A stretch of 28,842 bases of DNA, taken from the NCBI GenBank assembly GCA_900095095.1, contig FMBT01000650.1:1-28842 (forward strand), in the 5' to 3' direction. The position numbers were made by a program, and so were the translations under genes. Source of the stretch: Fragilariopsis cylindrus CCMP1102 (taxonomy: Eukaryota > Bacillariophyta > Bacillariophyceae > Bacillariales > Bacillariaceae). The notes beneath the pieces were generated by a model that worked only from the letters and a program-made list of their open reading frames with translations, made no database searches and was not told the DNA's origin. This document shows, piece after piece, positions 10,839-20,065 of the stretch (position 1 is the stretch's first letter; every line of letters begins with the position of its first letter).

Positions 10839-11657
10839 ACACCAATTTTGACAGAACCATCCACACAAATACTCATAAAAAAACTAACCCACCTAAAGCC
10901 CCCATTAGTAAGGCCTCTGGTTCACATGGTACACCCTGTGCAAAATAATTTTTAGTTGATTTTAGCTAACAATATAGGCCCAAATTCGGATTTTGGCTTT
11001 TGGCGAAGAAAGAAAAATCATGTTCACCAATGTCGTCCTGCAGACATATAAAGATTAAACATATAATGGGTTCCATAACTTTATTTTATTGAAAAAGTTC
11101 TTGGAGCAAAAATAATAGCCATAATAAATTAACTAGTAACATGGTGCGTTAAAAGGCTAGTCATTGTACATGCATGTGTTCATGAACTGAAGGAGCGCCT
11201 ACAGCATATTTTTGAACCATTATTTATTACACACATAGTAAGGTAAAGGAACTCTCCCTGACAAGAAAGAAGCATGTTCTTGGAAGTTCTACCCTGCTTT
11301 GTGTCCTGAACAAGATATCTCATATAAAGTGACACCAATTTTGACAGGTTGCAAATACTCATAAGACAAAGTATCCCACGTAAAGCCACTGTTGATTTGG
11401 CCTCTGGTTTACATGGTATACCAAGTTGAGCTAATAATAGGTTTTGGGCTGATTGAGCATATAATGGGTTCCATACCTTTATTTTCTGGGAAATTTTTGT
11501 CTAGCAAAAGTAATAGCTGCAACAAATTAACTAGTAACACATTGTGTTAAAGGCCAGTCATTGTACATGGATATGTGCATTAACTGAATTATAGCCCAAA
11601 CCAGATTTTTGAACCATTATTTGTTACCCAAGGGCCAAGGTAAAGGAACTCTCCCTG
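10839..11657 (+). repeat. Two-copy tandem duplication, about 490-bp step
   Basis: Copy 1 is 10839-11260 and copy 2 is 11332-11657. Both begin ACACCAATTTTGACAG and end TAAAGGAACTCTCCCTG, and share words such as AAATTAACTAGTAACA. The offset falls from 493 at the start to 397 at the end, so copy 2 lacks about 96 bp. No protein is conserved between the copies. Confidence 0.8.
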
Positions 11658-12131
11658 CTAAAAAAATGCCTTTTTTGTGTGACTAGAGTACTGATTGTAC
11701 AAAACTGATGCAACAGGTGCAGGGACATCACCATTGTATACAAAATCACTATGTCATTAAGTTGTTACGCATGGTGATGATGACGATGATGATGTGTACA
11801 CTACATGTATTCAACTTGTTGTGTCATATGATGATAATGTGTACATGTGTACATGTTTTTTCACATTATCATTATGTGTACAGTACACATTTTGATAATG
11901 TACAGTGCGTGCATTTGACTTGCAGGTTGCCTACCTGTTAGATGTTATTATATATGATATATCATTCCATGTTGCCTACCTGTTTCCATCTTTCATGTTG
12001 CTGTGGTTAGTTCACATATAATTATTGTCTATAAATGACTCTACTATATGATAAGGTAGGCAGGTAGTAGGCAGTCCCTGACCACCTGGCATAACAATTA
12101 GCTACCATATATTACATACATAGGAGGCAGG
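11658..12131. other. AT-rich inverted-repeat DNA before the transposon
   Basis: Contains short nested inverted repeats (TGATAATGTG at about 11832 against CACATTATCA at about 11862), runs of GTACATGTGTACATG, and the words GCCTACCTG (twice) and GGTAGGCAGG in opposite orientation. The 77-codon frame at 11708-11941 is not supported. It may be the edge of the repeat field. Confidence 0.5.
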
Positions 12132-12150
12132 TTAACAGCATTCAAGCTAT
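12132..12150 (+). repeat. Left TTAA plus terminal inverted repeat
   Basis: TTAACAGCATTCAAGCTAT is the exact reverse complement of 15640-15658. The first four bases are the target duplication and the other fifteen the inverted repeat. Confidence 0.92.
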
Positions 12151-12168
12151 GGCGCCCCGCGGGGCGCC
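12151..12168. repeat. 18-bp perfect GC palindrome beside the left transposon end
   Basis: GGCGCCCCGCGGGGCGCC equals its own reverse complement and directly abuts the left inverted repeat. All 18 bases are G or C in otherwise AT-rich DNA. The right end has no equivalent, so it is asymmetric. A transposase or host-factor binding role is only a guess. Confidence 0.9.
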
Positions 12169-12715
12169 ACTTATTGGGGTCAATTTTTTGTAGGGGCATA
12201 TTTCCCTCAAAAAATGGACTTAGACCCCCCTATTGAGACACAGTGCATCTCCGTTCAAAGACACGTGCTTTCTTATTAAGTTAAAATAACTCCCGGTGGG
12301 TAAGTATGGGGTCTTACTACTCCGGCAGCTGCAGTCCTAAATAAAATTCGGAAGAGCATGTGTTCAAATATAGAGAGACGAAAATCGTGCCGCGCAACCC
12401 TCTTTTTGTTCAATATTATTATGTGACTCACACCCAAGATTCAAAATTTGAAAAATTATTCAAATCACACGAAAAAGAGGCAATCAACGCATGGGAAATA
12501 TGGATGAAATGGTCAGTCTTGGAAAATAACTAGCAAATTTACTAACAAAACTTTCTCAAAACTTGTTTTTTCAAATTTTCACACACACTAACTACTAGTA
12601 AAAATATTTTAGTCACTAGCTGTTTTCGTTAACTTTACCACGCATTTTACGTATTTTCATAATATTACAATCCAATTAGAATATAATCAAAATATTTGGA
12701 GTAAAATGGCATAAA

Positions 12716-15182
12716 ATGGCACCTAGAAGCCCCCGAATTAGTTTAGAATGGGCCAAATCATTAGTAGGACTGTCTATGAAGGTCCCTGATTACTGGTGGG
12801 ATGGTTGCAAAGGCTATAGGCTAAATGATGGTGTTATTGATTCATACGATATTGTTGAACAAAAATGGAATTTGTTATTAAACAGTAGAGATGACAATGA
12901 TCGATACCTTATGAATTATAATGCTGTTTCTACCTATGCAGATAGCGACTCCTCCACTATTGACCAGTTCCAGCTTCCATTCGCTGCAATCTATGATGGT
13001 GATGATATTATTGATGCTAACAATGGTGTTCGATATTTTCGAACACCTCCTTCTGAATGGATAAAATTGAGTTGGAAGCTGGTCTTAATGAGGTGGAAGA
13101 CAATAGATCCGATTGAATGGACTGGAGAGAAGGAGGAGCCGTAAATATAACGGATGAGGAGTTAGATTCGTTAAGGACATTGATGGAGAGATTAGGTATG
13201 AAAAGTTTTTGAATGGCTTCTTCCAAGGTTTGGTGAGACAACAATGAAACTTTATTTGATTGGCAAGCTGCAAGAATGAGGAATTATATGAGAAAGAAAG
13301 AGGTAGAAGATGGATGGAAACCGAAATACTATCAAGGAGATGATACGATTCAACCTAATCATGTGGCAAGATTCTATGGTTCATTGCTTGCTAAGATGCT
13401 AACTGGTAGTCGATCGATTAATCAAATGTTTTGTACAAGAGAAATCTTCAATGCAGTACCACCTATTCAAGAATCAATGCCAAAGAATGCTTTGGAAGAC
13501 ATGACTAGCTGTCTGCACTACAGTGACGATTGGGATCCTATGGGTGATCTGATTGGGATGAGGTGTATGATGATCCAAAAGTTATTGCACCACCACACAC
13601 AGCAAGACATAGAGTGAAGCATGGGATGTTAGAAGATTGCTATATTCAGGTATGTAATATGTTTGTTGTTGTTGTTGTTGTTGTTTCGAATCGATTACTA
13701 ACAAACCCTCCTTGTTCTTCTTCTTCTTCTTCTTCTTCTTACAAGAGGTGGCAGTACTGTGTCAACCCATCAAGATGGATTACAACTGATGAAAGTCGAA
13801 TTGCAGGATGGTATCATAGTTGTATGACTATAGGACCAGACCCCAAACCAATTCGAACTGGGGCTACTCTTCATACTGTCTGCATTACTCAAGGTCCTCT
13901 CAGCTCATACAAGCTGTATGCTAGAGTCTATGGTGGTAAAGATGATGAAGATATGAATGTACATCACAGGCATACTGTTAAGAGGGCTAAGATGGTATCA
14001 CTGTATGATTTTATGCTTGAATCCTTTAAACATAAAGGACATTGTGTTGTAATGGACTCTGCCTACATGAGTGATGCAATGGCTCAAATCGGTCGAAACC
14101 ATTGGGGTATTAATATGGTTGGTACTTGTCAATTGGATCGAACAGGGGCTGGAAAGCTTGGCAAGGCTGCTGTCAAAGCAAAGGAGGTTGTTATTGGTAG
14201 TCATGAGTCTCTTATGTACCAACACAACACCAAGCCATTGCTTTATACTGTTTGGGGAGACAACAACTTTGTCAAGACGCTTTCGAATTTCCATTCACCA
14301 GTTGTAGTGAGAGGTGGAATGAAAAGGAAGAAAAGAAATAGAAGCACCAAGAGAAGAGATAGAGAGTTTACTGATGTCGATTGTCCTCTTCAACAAAAGG
14401 ATTACTGTGAGACATATCATTTGATTGATAAAGGCAATGGTGCTGAAGCCAAGTATGATCTCTCTACTGAATCGCATTTGCATGGTTGGTCCCCCAAGTT
14501 AGCAGCCAGATATTTCAATATGAATATTAATAATGCCTACAAGATTCATTGTTATCTGTTTAAGAAGCACCATCCAACCAAAGTCGTAATGCCCTTGAAA
14601 GAATGCATACATAATTTGACCCATTCACTACTTCAAAGAGGTGATACTATGAGGAAGAGAGGTAGTGGAGCTCCACCCAAAGCGACCAAGGATATTACTA
14701 CTTCATCTTCTGTTGATGGAAGAAAAGTTAGATCTGATTCTGTTAGACAACCATTCACCTCCCCTACTGCAACAGTAACTGGTACACCCCAAACCCCAGT
14801 GTCTGGTTTAGATCGCAGGACTCTCCAGTATCGACAAGTTGCTTTTAAACGTCGAAAGGAACAACAGCCTGGAAGGAGTCATATATCGATTCCAGTGGTT
14901 GTAAAGGGAAATAGGGCTACATCTTATTGCAAGTACAACAAATGCCCTGGTAAGAATACTGGAGCAAAGAGAAAAAAACCCTATAGGTCAAAGTATGCAT
15001 GTGAAGAGTGTGGTTTGGAGAAGGGAATCGATTTTTGGCTGTGTAATTCTACCAAGAGTGTGGATGGAACTTTGGTTGTAGTTGATTGTCACACAGCATA
15101 TCATGTGCAAAAGAAATTATATACAGCACCATCACCAGTGAGTACTGCTGAAAGTAGTATTATATCCGAGCTAACAGAGTAG
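12716..15182 (+). pseudogene. Frameshifted piggyBac-type (DDE_Tnp_1_7) transposase
   Basis: The transposase would cut and rejoin DNA at TTAA. The frame opens at 12716 (frame 2), shifts to frame 1 near 13065 (ELEAGLNEVEDNR), passes through frame 3 (RYEKFL, about 13197) and frame 2 (WLLPRFGETTM, 13214), returns to frame 1 (LFDWQAARMRNYM, about 13252), then to frame 3 near 13552 (WDEVYDDPK). From there it stays open to 15182. Catalytic aspartates can be placed at TTDESRIAGW (codon 13788), VVMDSAYM (14055) and WGDNNFVKTLS (14259). A canonical intron (GTATGT at 13650, branch-like TACTAAC, TTCTTACAAG ending 13745, 96 nt) separates YIQ from RWQY. The C-terminus (about 14930-15120) is a Cys-rich zinc-ribbon-like segment with CKYNKC, CEEC and a final C-x3-YH, as in other piggyBac proteins. 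At least four frame changes make an active product unlikely. Confidence 0.88.
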
Positions 15183-15257
15183 TAGATACTTAACCAGGTA
15201 ATATATAACCTCTGTTTAATGGAGATCATGTCCGTTATCTTCATTTTTACTGTAGTT

Positions 15258-15298
15258 GAGTATACACACACATACTGTTAGCATGTGTGTGTATACTC
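15258..15298. repeat. Perfect 16-bp inverted repeat with 9-nt loop
   Basis: GAGTATACACACACAT (15258-15273) and its exact reverse complement (15283-15298) are separated by ACTGTTAGC. The hairpin starts 76 nt after the transposase stop. It could form a stem in RNA near the 3' end or act as a subterminal binding site. Confidence 0.92.
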
Positions 15299-15318
15299 GG
15301 ATTTCCATTATCAATCTT

Positions 15319-15336
15319 GATTTTCGATCGAAAATC
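15319..15336. repeat. 18-bp perfect palindrome
   Basis: GATTTTCGATCGAAAATC is self-complementary and lies 21 nt after the 16-bp hairpin, inside the transposon. Confidence 0.9.
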
Positions 15337-15639
15337 ACTGTATTTAGCGCGTGTTAATTTAGCGCGCTTCATGGTATATATACTCAATCCGCTCTACTAT
15401 CTTCAGTGTAATAAAATCTTCCACAGTTATTGGTTTAACTGGTTGAAAAGATAATATTATTAACTGAGGTCACTAGTTCGAGTCGATCTAGCGCAAACTA
15501 ACAGGCTCATTGATTTTGTCTTTATCTAGCAATCAACCAGTGAAAATTAGCAATATTCTCTAAGTTAAATTTTTTTTTTTGAAAAATAACACGTGAATTA
15601 ACTAGCAAATTTTTTAATAAAAAGACGAAAAAAATCCTT

Positions 15640-15658
15640 ATAGCTTGAATGCTGTTAA
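15640..15658 (-). repeat. Right terminal inverted repeat plus TTAA
   Basis: ATAGCTTGAATGCTGTTAA, the exact reverse complement of 12132-12150. Confidence 0.92.
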
Positions 15659-16592
15659 CTGCTGACTCTTCTGTCTTTCTAAGACGCTGAGGAGCAATAT
15701 GGCAGCTTTGAAATAACAAGTTATATACTATATGCATACAGTAGTAGGTACTACCCCAAAATAAAGAATTTGTACAATGATGGATGATTATCATTTGTTT
15801 GTGCAACTCATGGTTGTTGTTAGAAAATTTTAATTGTCTTTTAAATCATAATATTGCATGCAGTTCTTTGTTTTTGTAGTGCGTGGTAAAAGAAATATTG
15901 TTCCACTCAAAAATTGTACTTTTAGCTTCTTCAACAAGGAGTCAAAATGCTATCACATCACAGTTCCAATTTTATTCCTTTTTAATCTACTGTTACTTGC
16001 TGCTCAGAAATCCTCCAATCTTCGTGGTGGACATGAACTTCAAGAAGAAAAAGAAATTTCTGATCCGTCACCATCATTATTACCATCTGGATTATCACTT
16101 ACCCCCATCAATGATGCTGTAAATTCTATACTTGTGGATCCTGGACGCACCCATCTTTATCCTACACCTAATTTTTATCCACCACACTCCTCCAACTCAC
16201 TTTCTCCCTTGCTCCAATGACCACCACCGCCAGCAACCTTTATTGTACCAACCTTCCAGCATGGTCTAACACACCTAACTATTACATTCACAAAGTCTGG
16301 ATTCACACTCTTTCTTTCACCTTCTACATACATTAGTCTAGAACAATTAATTAAAACAATCCCTATAGTAAAACCCAGTTTAAAACAAAAATGTATTCAT
16401 TCACAAATTCCATTCCAGTGCCCAATCCCTTTTTTCTTTACTTTTCCAACCCCTTTATATTTTATTTTAGGGGATTATATTAGATAGCTGCCCCCTTTTA
16501 ATCGCTTAGTGTTTGTGAAAAGACTGATCTTCTATTTATACACGAAAATTTGTGCGTACAGTATTCATCAATGTCCCAACACAAGTAAGACT
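15659..16592. other. Intergenic region with a long UGA-interrupted frame
   Basis: No gene is established. On the plus strand a frame from an ATG at 15858 runs to 16487 (TAG at 16485) with only one internal stop, TGA at 16218-16220. It contains one hydrophobic stretch (ITVPILFLFNLLLLAA) and a Pro-rich middle. The strand is poor in G, which lowers the chance of stops, and no domain is recognised. It could be a decayed or spliced gene or chance. TACAGTA heptamers lie at 15737 and 16557. Confidence 0.35.
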
Positions 16593-16605
16593 GACTCACT
16601 CGACT
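16593..16605 (+). promoter_or_regulatory. Shared upstream motif GACTCACTCGACT (gene at 16817)
   Basis: Exact 13-mer, same strand as the gene, ending 212 nt before its start codon. A related CTCACTCGATCGACTT follows at about 16684. The regulatory role is inferred from recurrence. Confidence 0.45.
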
Positions 16606-16816
16606 CGAAACCATTCCATTTCCCTGCTTGCCGTCCCTTCTTCTGCTCCTTCCTTTTTTACTCATTTGTCCCATTCGAACTCCTCACTCGATCGACTTAA
16701 TTCAATACAACAACAACCAATAAACAAACTAGACAGTAATAATAGTTCGACATCTTGTATAGAATTGTATACAACAACTGAATAAATCGAAGTAAAATAA
16801 ATACATACTAATAATA

Positions 16817-17161
16817 ATGAGTGCAGCATTTATTACACGAGTGGTGAATTATGTGGCAAATGAAATCATTGTGAAAGGATTATCCAATTCACGTACCTTT
16901 CAAAAATTTGCCGTCCGTACCAATCAACAATATGAAGAATTAAATAAACATGGTACCGATAAAATATCCAAAACATTGGAAGAGATTGTATTAAAACAAC
17001 AACAAGCGGCAGCGGCAGCGGAAGGTAGTACTCCTGCGGCGGCGGGTGCCACGGACGCAGCTAAAAATAATTTACGTCAGCCACCACAACGTCCATTACG
17101 TGGTATACCAGGATTCTTTGTAGCATTTGGAAAAGAAGTACGGAAGGATATAGCGGGATGA
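16817..17161 (+). CDS. Small (114-residue) conserved-looking protein, function unknown
   Basis: The protein starts MSAAFITRVVNYVANEIIVKGL, an N-terminal amphipathic helix without a clear signal peptide. It then has NSRTFQKFAVRTNQQYEEL and a predicted helical segment with DKISKTLEEIVLKQQQ, an Ala/Gly-rich linker (about 68-83), a basic Pro-rich stretch (RQPPQRPLRGIPG) and a short C-terminal helix FFVAFGKEVRKDI. The ordered, non-repetitive N-terminal 65 residues and normal codon phase support a real gene. They remind me of small mitochondrial or organellar proteins, but I cannot name a family with certainty. A single exon is predicted. The start is the only upstream ATG in a good context (AATAATG after a TAC/TAA-rich leader). 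Confidence 0.7.
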   Translation: MSAAFITRVVNYVANEIIVKGLSNSRTFQKFAVRTNQQYEELNKHGTDKISKTLEEIVLKQQQAAAAAEGSTPAAAGATDAAKNNLRQPPQRPLRGIPGFFVAFGKEVRKDIAG

Positions 17162-17643
17162 TGATTTCCAAAATTTAGAATTTAAAAATAAAATTTGGAC
17201 GACGACGACGATGATGATGGTGAATAGTTCTATTCGTTCCTACGATTGAGATATAAAAAGACATGAGACAACTATTATATACGTTGATACGAATTGTGAA
17301 TATCGGGGGGCATGCAACAGACTAGACGTCCTCCATCAAATAATATTCTAGCCATAGAGTTTGTAGCTACGGTATTAAAAAGAAGACGGAACGCACTACT
17401 GCCTACTACGACATAATGGTCAAACTTCGTTCATATCTGGCCAAAGAAAGAAAATGTTTTTACTGCTGTATATTAAAATTTTCAAATAAATAAATAAATA
17501 ATTATTACAACTATCGATCTATTAAATAGAACTATTAGTATTCTTACAGTAGACATCCTTATTTCACAATCTGTTGTGAAGAACAGTACATACCTTGTTG
17601 CTATACTGTAATCGATATTGTTCCACTCGTTTTCAATGATATC
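17162..17643. other. Intergenic region between convergent genes
   Basis: The genes at 16817 (plus) and 17857 (minus) converge here, so it contains their 3' ends. AATAAA-like words occur (for example about 17485-17500, AAATAAATAAATAAATAA). TACAGTA lies at 17545 and TACTGTA at 17604. No gene is seen. Confidence 0.55.

Positions 17644-17671
<28 letters not shown>
17644..17671. repeat. (CA)14 microsatellite
   Basis: Fourteen CA units. On the other strand they make a poly-Val/Cys artefact frame. Confidence 0.95.
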
Positions 17672-17675
<4 letters not shown>

Positions 17676-17800
17676 CATTTCGAATTTTAATGCGAATAGA
17701 GCTAGCTCTACTCTTACTAATATTATTGAAAATTAAATGAAATCTTATTTTAATTATACGTACTTTTAAAAAGTTATCTATTTCTTCTTTTTCCACAAAC

Positions 17801-17820
17801 CATGCATGCATGCATGCATG
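17801..17820. repeat. (CATG)5 palindromic microsatellite
   Basis: Five tandem CATG units, self-complementary, just beyond the end of the trpD gene. Confidence 0.95.
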
Positions 17821-17856
17821 TACACACCGAACATAAATCAAACAACGAGGGGATAT

Positions 17857-19107
17857 TTATTCTGGTTTGTTTAATTCTTTAGAAGCAATTTCTTGACTAA
17901 CAGTAATCCATTTTTGTAATAAATCAGATGCTTTCCCTGATTCGAGAGTAGTTCTTGCTAATTTACATCCATCTTCAATACTATTCGATAAACCATATAT
18001 CCAACAACCAACTCCAGCATTTAAGACAATAGAATCACGTTTGGCATCCGTATGATCACCACCCTTTAAAACATCCACAAATTTTTCAGCATTTTCTTTT
18101 GGATCACCACCCTTTAAATCAATTAATTCACAACGTGGTATACCAATATCCAATGGATCAAATTCAAAGGTCTTTGTTTCATATACTTTTGGTAATACAC
18201 CATCCGCAGCAATATTTTTAATTTCAAGTAATGTTGCTGGTCCTAATGGTGAAATTTCATCTAATCCTATACCATGTATAATAACAGCATGATCCACTCG
18301 TCCCACTTTTTTTAATGCACCCGCCATTAATTCCATTAATTCTGGATGAAAGACACCAATCACAGCACGTTGTGCACTAGCAGCATTGGTCATTGGTCCT
18401 AATATATTAAACACGGTCCGTACACCTAATTTACTTCGTACCGGTGCCACATATTTCATGGATGGATGATTCACTGGTGCAAACATAAATGCAATACCAA
18501 CTGAATTTACACATTCAATTACCTGTGATGGTGTTAAATCAACTTTAACACCTAATGCTTCTAAGACATCCGCAGAACCACAGGCACTACTCACAGAACG
18601 ATTACCGGCTTTTGCCACAATACAACCACATGCTGCAGATAATACAGTCGATGCTGTGGATATATTAATGGTATCCGCACCATCACCACCGGTACCCACA
18701 ATATCTAATAGTTTCATATCACCTAAGTCCACAGAATTACAGGCATCATTCATTGCCTCGACCGCACCAGCAATTTCATCTGGATTTTCACCTCTTGCTC
18801 TCAAAAGAGTTAAAAATGAACCAACCTGTACTTCATCGGCACCTTTTAATATAGCAGAAAATGCCTCTTTTGTTTCCTCTACACTTAAATGACGTTTGCC
18901 ATCAATTAATGTTTCAATATATGGTTTCAAACTTGCACTTTTTGCGGATGACATGTTTAATGCTGATGAGGTTGTTGAATATTTCGTAGTTACGAAGGAT
19001 TTTTTTGAAGCGGGAGAGAATGCAGTTGTAGTGACAGTATTACTAGTTGAGGAAGTAGCGACGAATAATGATAATGCCGTGGCAAAGCTAGAAAAACTAA
19101 GTCTCAT
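17857..19107 (-). CDS. trpD: Anthranilate phosphoribosyltransferase, plastid-targeted
   Basis: The enzyme joins anthranilate to phosphoribosyl pyrophosphate, the second step of tryptophan synthesis from chorismate. Taking the start at 19107 gives 416 residues. The first about 29 residues (MRLSFSSFATALSLF...) form a signal peptide ending TTTA before F30-S-P, which fits the diatom plastid motif ASAFAP. The catalytic body from about residue 52 shows GTGGDG (138-143), AKAGNRSVSS (165-174), CGSADVLEALG (176-186), NHPSMKYVAPVRSKLG (213-228) and LDEISPLGP with the metal-binding DE pair (282-290), all standard for TrpD. The length after the presequence matches the family (about 340-360). An ATG at 19278 would add 57 residues without targeting features, so I prefer 19107. 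No intron is needed. Neighbouring genes are not in the tryptophan pathway. Confidence 0.95.
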   Translation of the reverse strand: MRLSFSSFATALSLFVATSSTSNTVTTTAFSPASKKSFVTTKYSTTSSALNMSSAKSASLKPYIETLIDGKRHLSVEETKEAFSAILKGADEVQVGSFLTLLRARGENPDEIAGAVEAMNDACNSVDLGDMKLLDIVGTGGDGADTINISTASTVLSAACGCIVAKAGNRSVSSACGSADVLEALGVKVDLTPSQVIECVNSVGIAFMFAPVNHPSMKYVAPVRSKLGVRTVFNILGPMTNAASAQRAVIGVFHPELMELMAGALKKVGRVDHAVIIHGIGLDEISPLGPATLLEIKNIAADGVLPKVYETKTFEFDPLDIGIPRCELIDLKGGDPKENAEKFVDVLKGGDHTDAKRDSIVLNAGVGCWIYGLSNSIEDGCKLARTTLESGKASDLLQKWITVSQEIASKELNKPE

Positions 19108-19414
19108 TTGAAGAAGGAGAAGTTTGTTGGTATTTTTATTGCTGTCGTCAAGTAGTTGCTTCGTTTTAAGGATGATGATGCTACTGTATGTGTTTGTGTA
19201 TGCTGCGTTTGTGTATTGTTCATCCTTTTTGAGAGAGAGAGATACCGTACCGTGTATCGTATCTTGAATAAAAAACAAACAAGATTCATCGATTCTTTTA
19301 TTTCACATCATCAAGCTACTAGCGTTTTGAGTTCTTGAAACGCACACCACATAAGAATAAAAATTGTGCGGTCAAGGTTGAAAAGCGAGAGTTTGGAGGT
19401 GAAACGATTCTGCT

Positions 19415-19427
19415 AGTCGAGTGAGTC
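19415..19427 (-). promoter_or_regulatory. Shared upstream motif GACTCACTCGACT (trpD)
   Basis: In the gene's orientation the exact 13-mer lies 308 nt upstream of the chosen trpD start. The match to the Rdx upstream region extends to 16 bp (2704-2719 and 19415-19430). Confidence 0.45.
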
Positions 19428-19430
19428 GAG

Positions 19431-20065
19431 GTTGAAAAGTTCTTGCAATAAACTTCCGTACGGATGGAGGTCAGACACACGAAAAGGAGAGGAGAAAGGG
19501 GTGGAAGAGTGAGAAAAAAACTAGTAGATAAGTACAACACAAAGCAAGTACAGTAGGGTTGGGGTTTATCGCCTGAAGGTTGCGTCGACGTCGTCGAAGC
19601 CTTCGTACTATTATTATTAGCTACACTTATTGTAGTTGTTGATCTTGGTAAGGGCTGACACAATATTGTTATATAACAAAAGACCCTATACAATAGGCTA
19701 TTATGCCTTTTTCTATACAATAATATATCGAAGCAAATACGGGATTGTGAACTTGAGATCTACAAAGAAGTCAATTGTCGATCGCTTTCTCTTTCTACTG
19801 TACATATGTTAGATAAAAACGGTTTCTGAGATTTTTGTATCAAAGTCCCCACACCTTCTCTCGTGCTTGCAATCCCCATTATTTTCCGAAAGAATAAATA
19901 ATCGCGACGAAACAATTCGTAAGCGATGCTGCCGAACATAATCTTATTTTACGTTTATATGATTCATTATAACAACAATAATATTGCGTTTAATTTTGAA
20001 TCATCAATTGAATAAATTGCAATAAGAAGAAACATTGCGAAACCACTACTATAAAATCAGTAATA
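19431..20065. other. Divergent intergenic region between trpD and the esterase gene
   Basis: It should hold the two divergent promoters. TACAGTA is at 19549 and TACTGTA at 19796. A 133-codon minus-strand frame at 19319-19720 has Ser/Thr-rich composition and no domain, and overlaps the presumed trpD promoter, so I do not call it. Confidence 0.55.

Larger units (their letters stand above)
15183..15639. other. Non-coding right flank of the transposon
   Basis: Between the transposase stop and the right inverted repeat. It holds the hairpin and palindrome listed separately, two copies of TTAGCGCG (about 15344 and 15358), and a pair of sequences resembling a tRNA-type internal promoter (15429-15440 and 15473-15483). 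Confidence 0.6.
12132..15658 (+). mobile_element. PiggyBac-superfamily transposon with TTAA target duplications
   Basis: The element is delimited by TTAA at 12132-12135 and 15655-15658, the target duplication expected of piggyBac. Inside these are perfect 15-bp terminal inverted repeats: CAGCATTCAAGCTAT (12136-12150) and ATAGCTTGAATGCTG (15640-15654). It encloses a degraded DDE transposase of the piggyBac type (12716-15182), a GC-rich palindrome beside the left end, and a strong hairpin plus an 18-bp palindrome after the transposase. The subterminal phrase TAACTAGCAAATTT occurs in direct orientation near both ends (about 12526 and 15599). The insert lies next to the repeat field ending about 12131. 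The ends look intact although the transposase is broken, so it could move only with enzyme supplied by another copy. Confidence 0.9.

Noticed and set aside
13104..13240. Several in-frame TGA codons in the transposase, suggesting recoding or selenocysteine
   Set aside because: Homology-like segments continue in other frames across the same bases (RYEKFL, then WLLPRFGETTM, then LFDWQAARMRNYM), so the TGAs result from frameshifts.
15429..15500. Functional tRNA gene
   Set aside because: T and acceptor stems do not pair; only promoter-like boxes are present.
19108..19278. Longer trpD start at 19278
   Set aside because: The extra 57 residues have no targeting character, while the Met at 19107 begins a good signal peptide with a plastid-type Phe cleavage site.
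19319..19720. 133-codon minus-strand frame as a gene
   Set aside because: Ser/Thr-biased translation of intergenic sequence upstream of trpD, without recognisable features.
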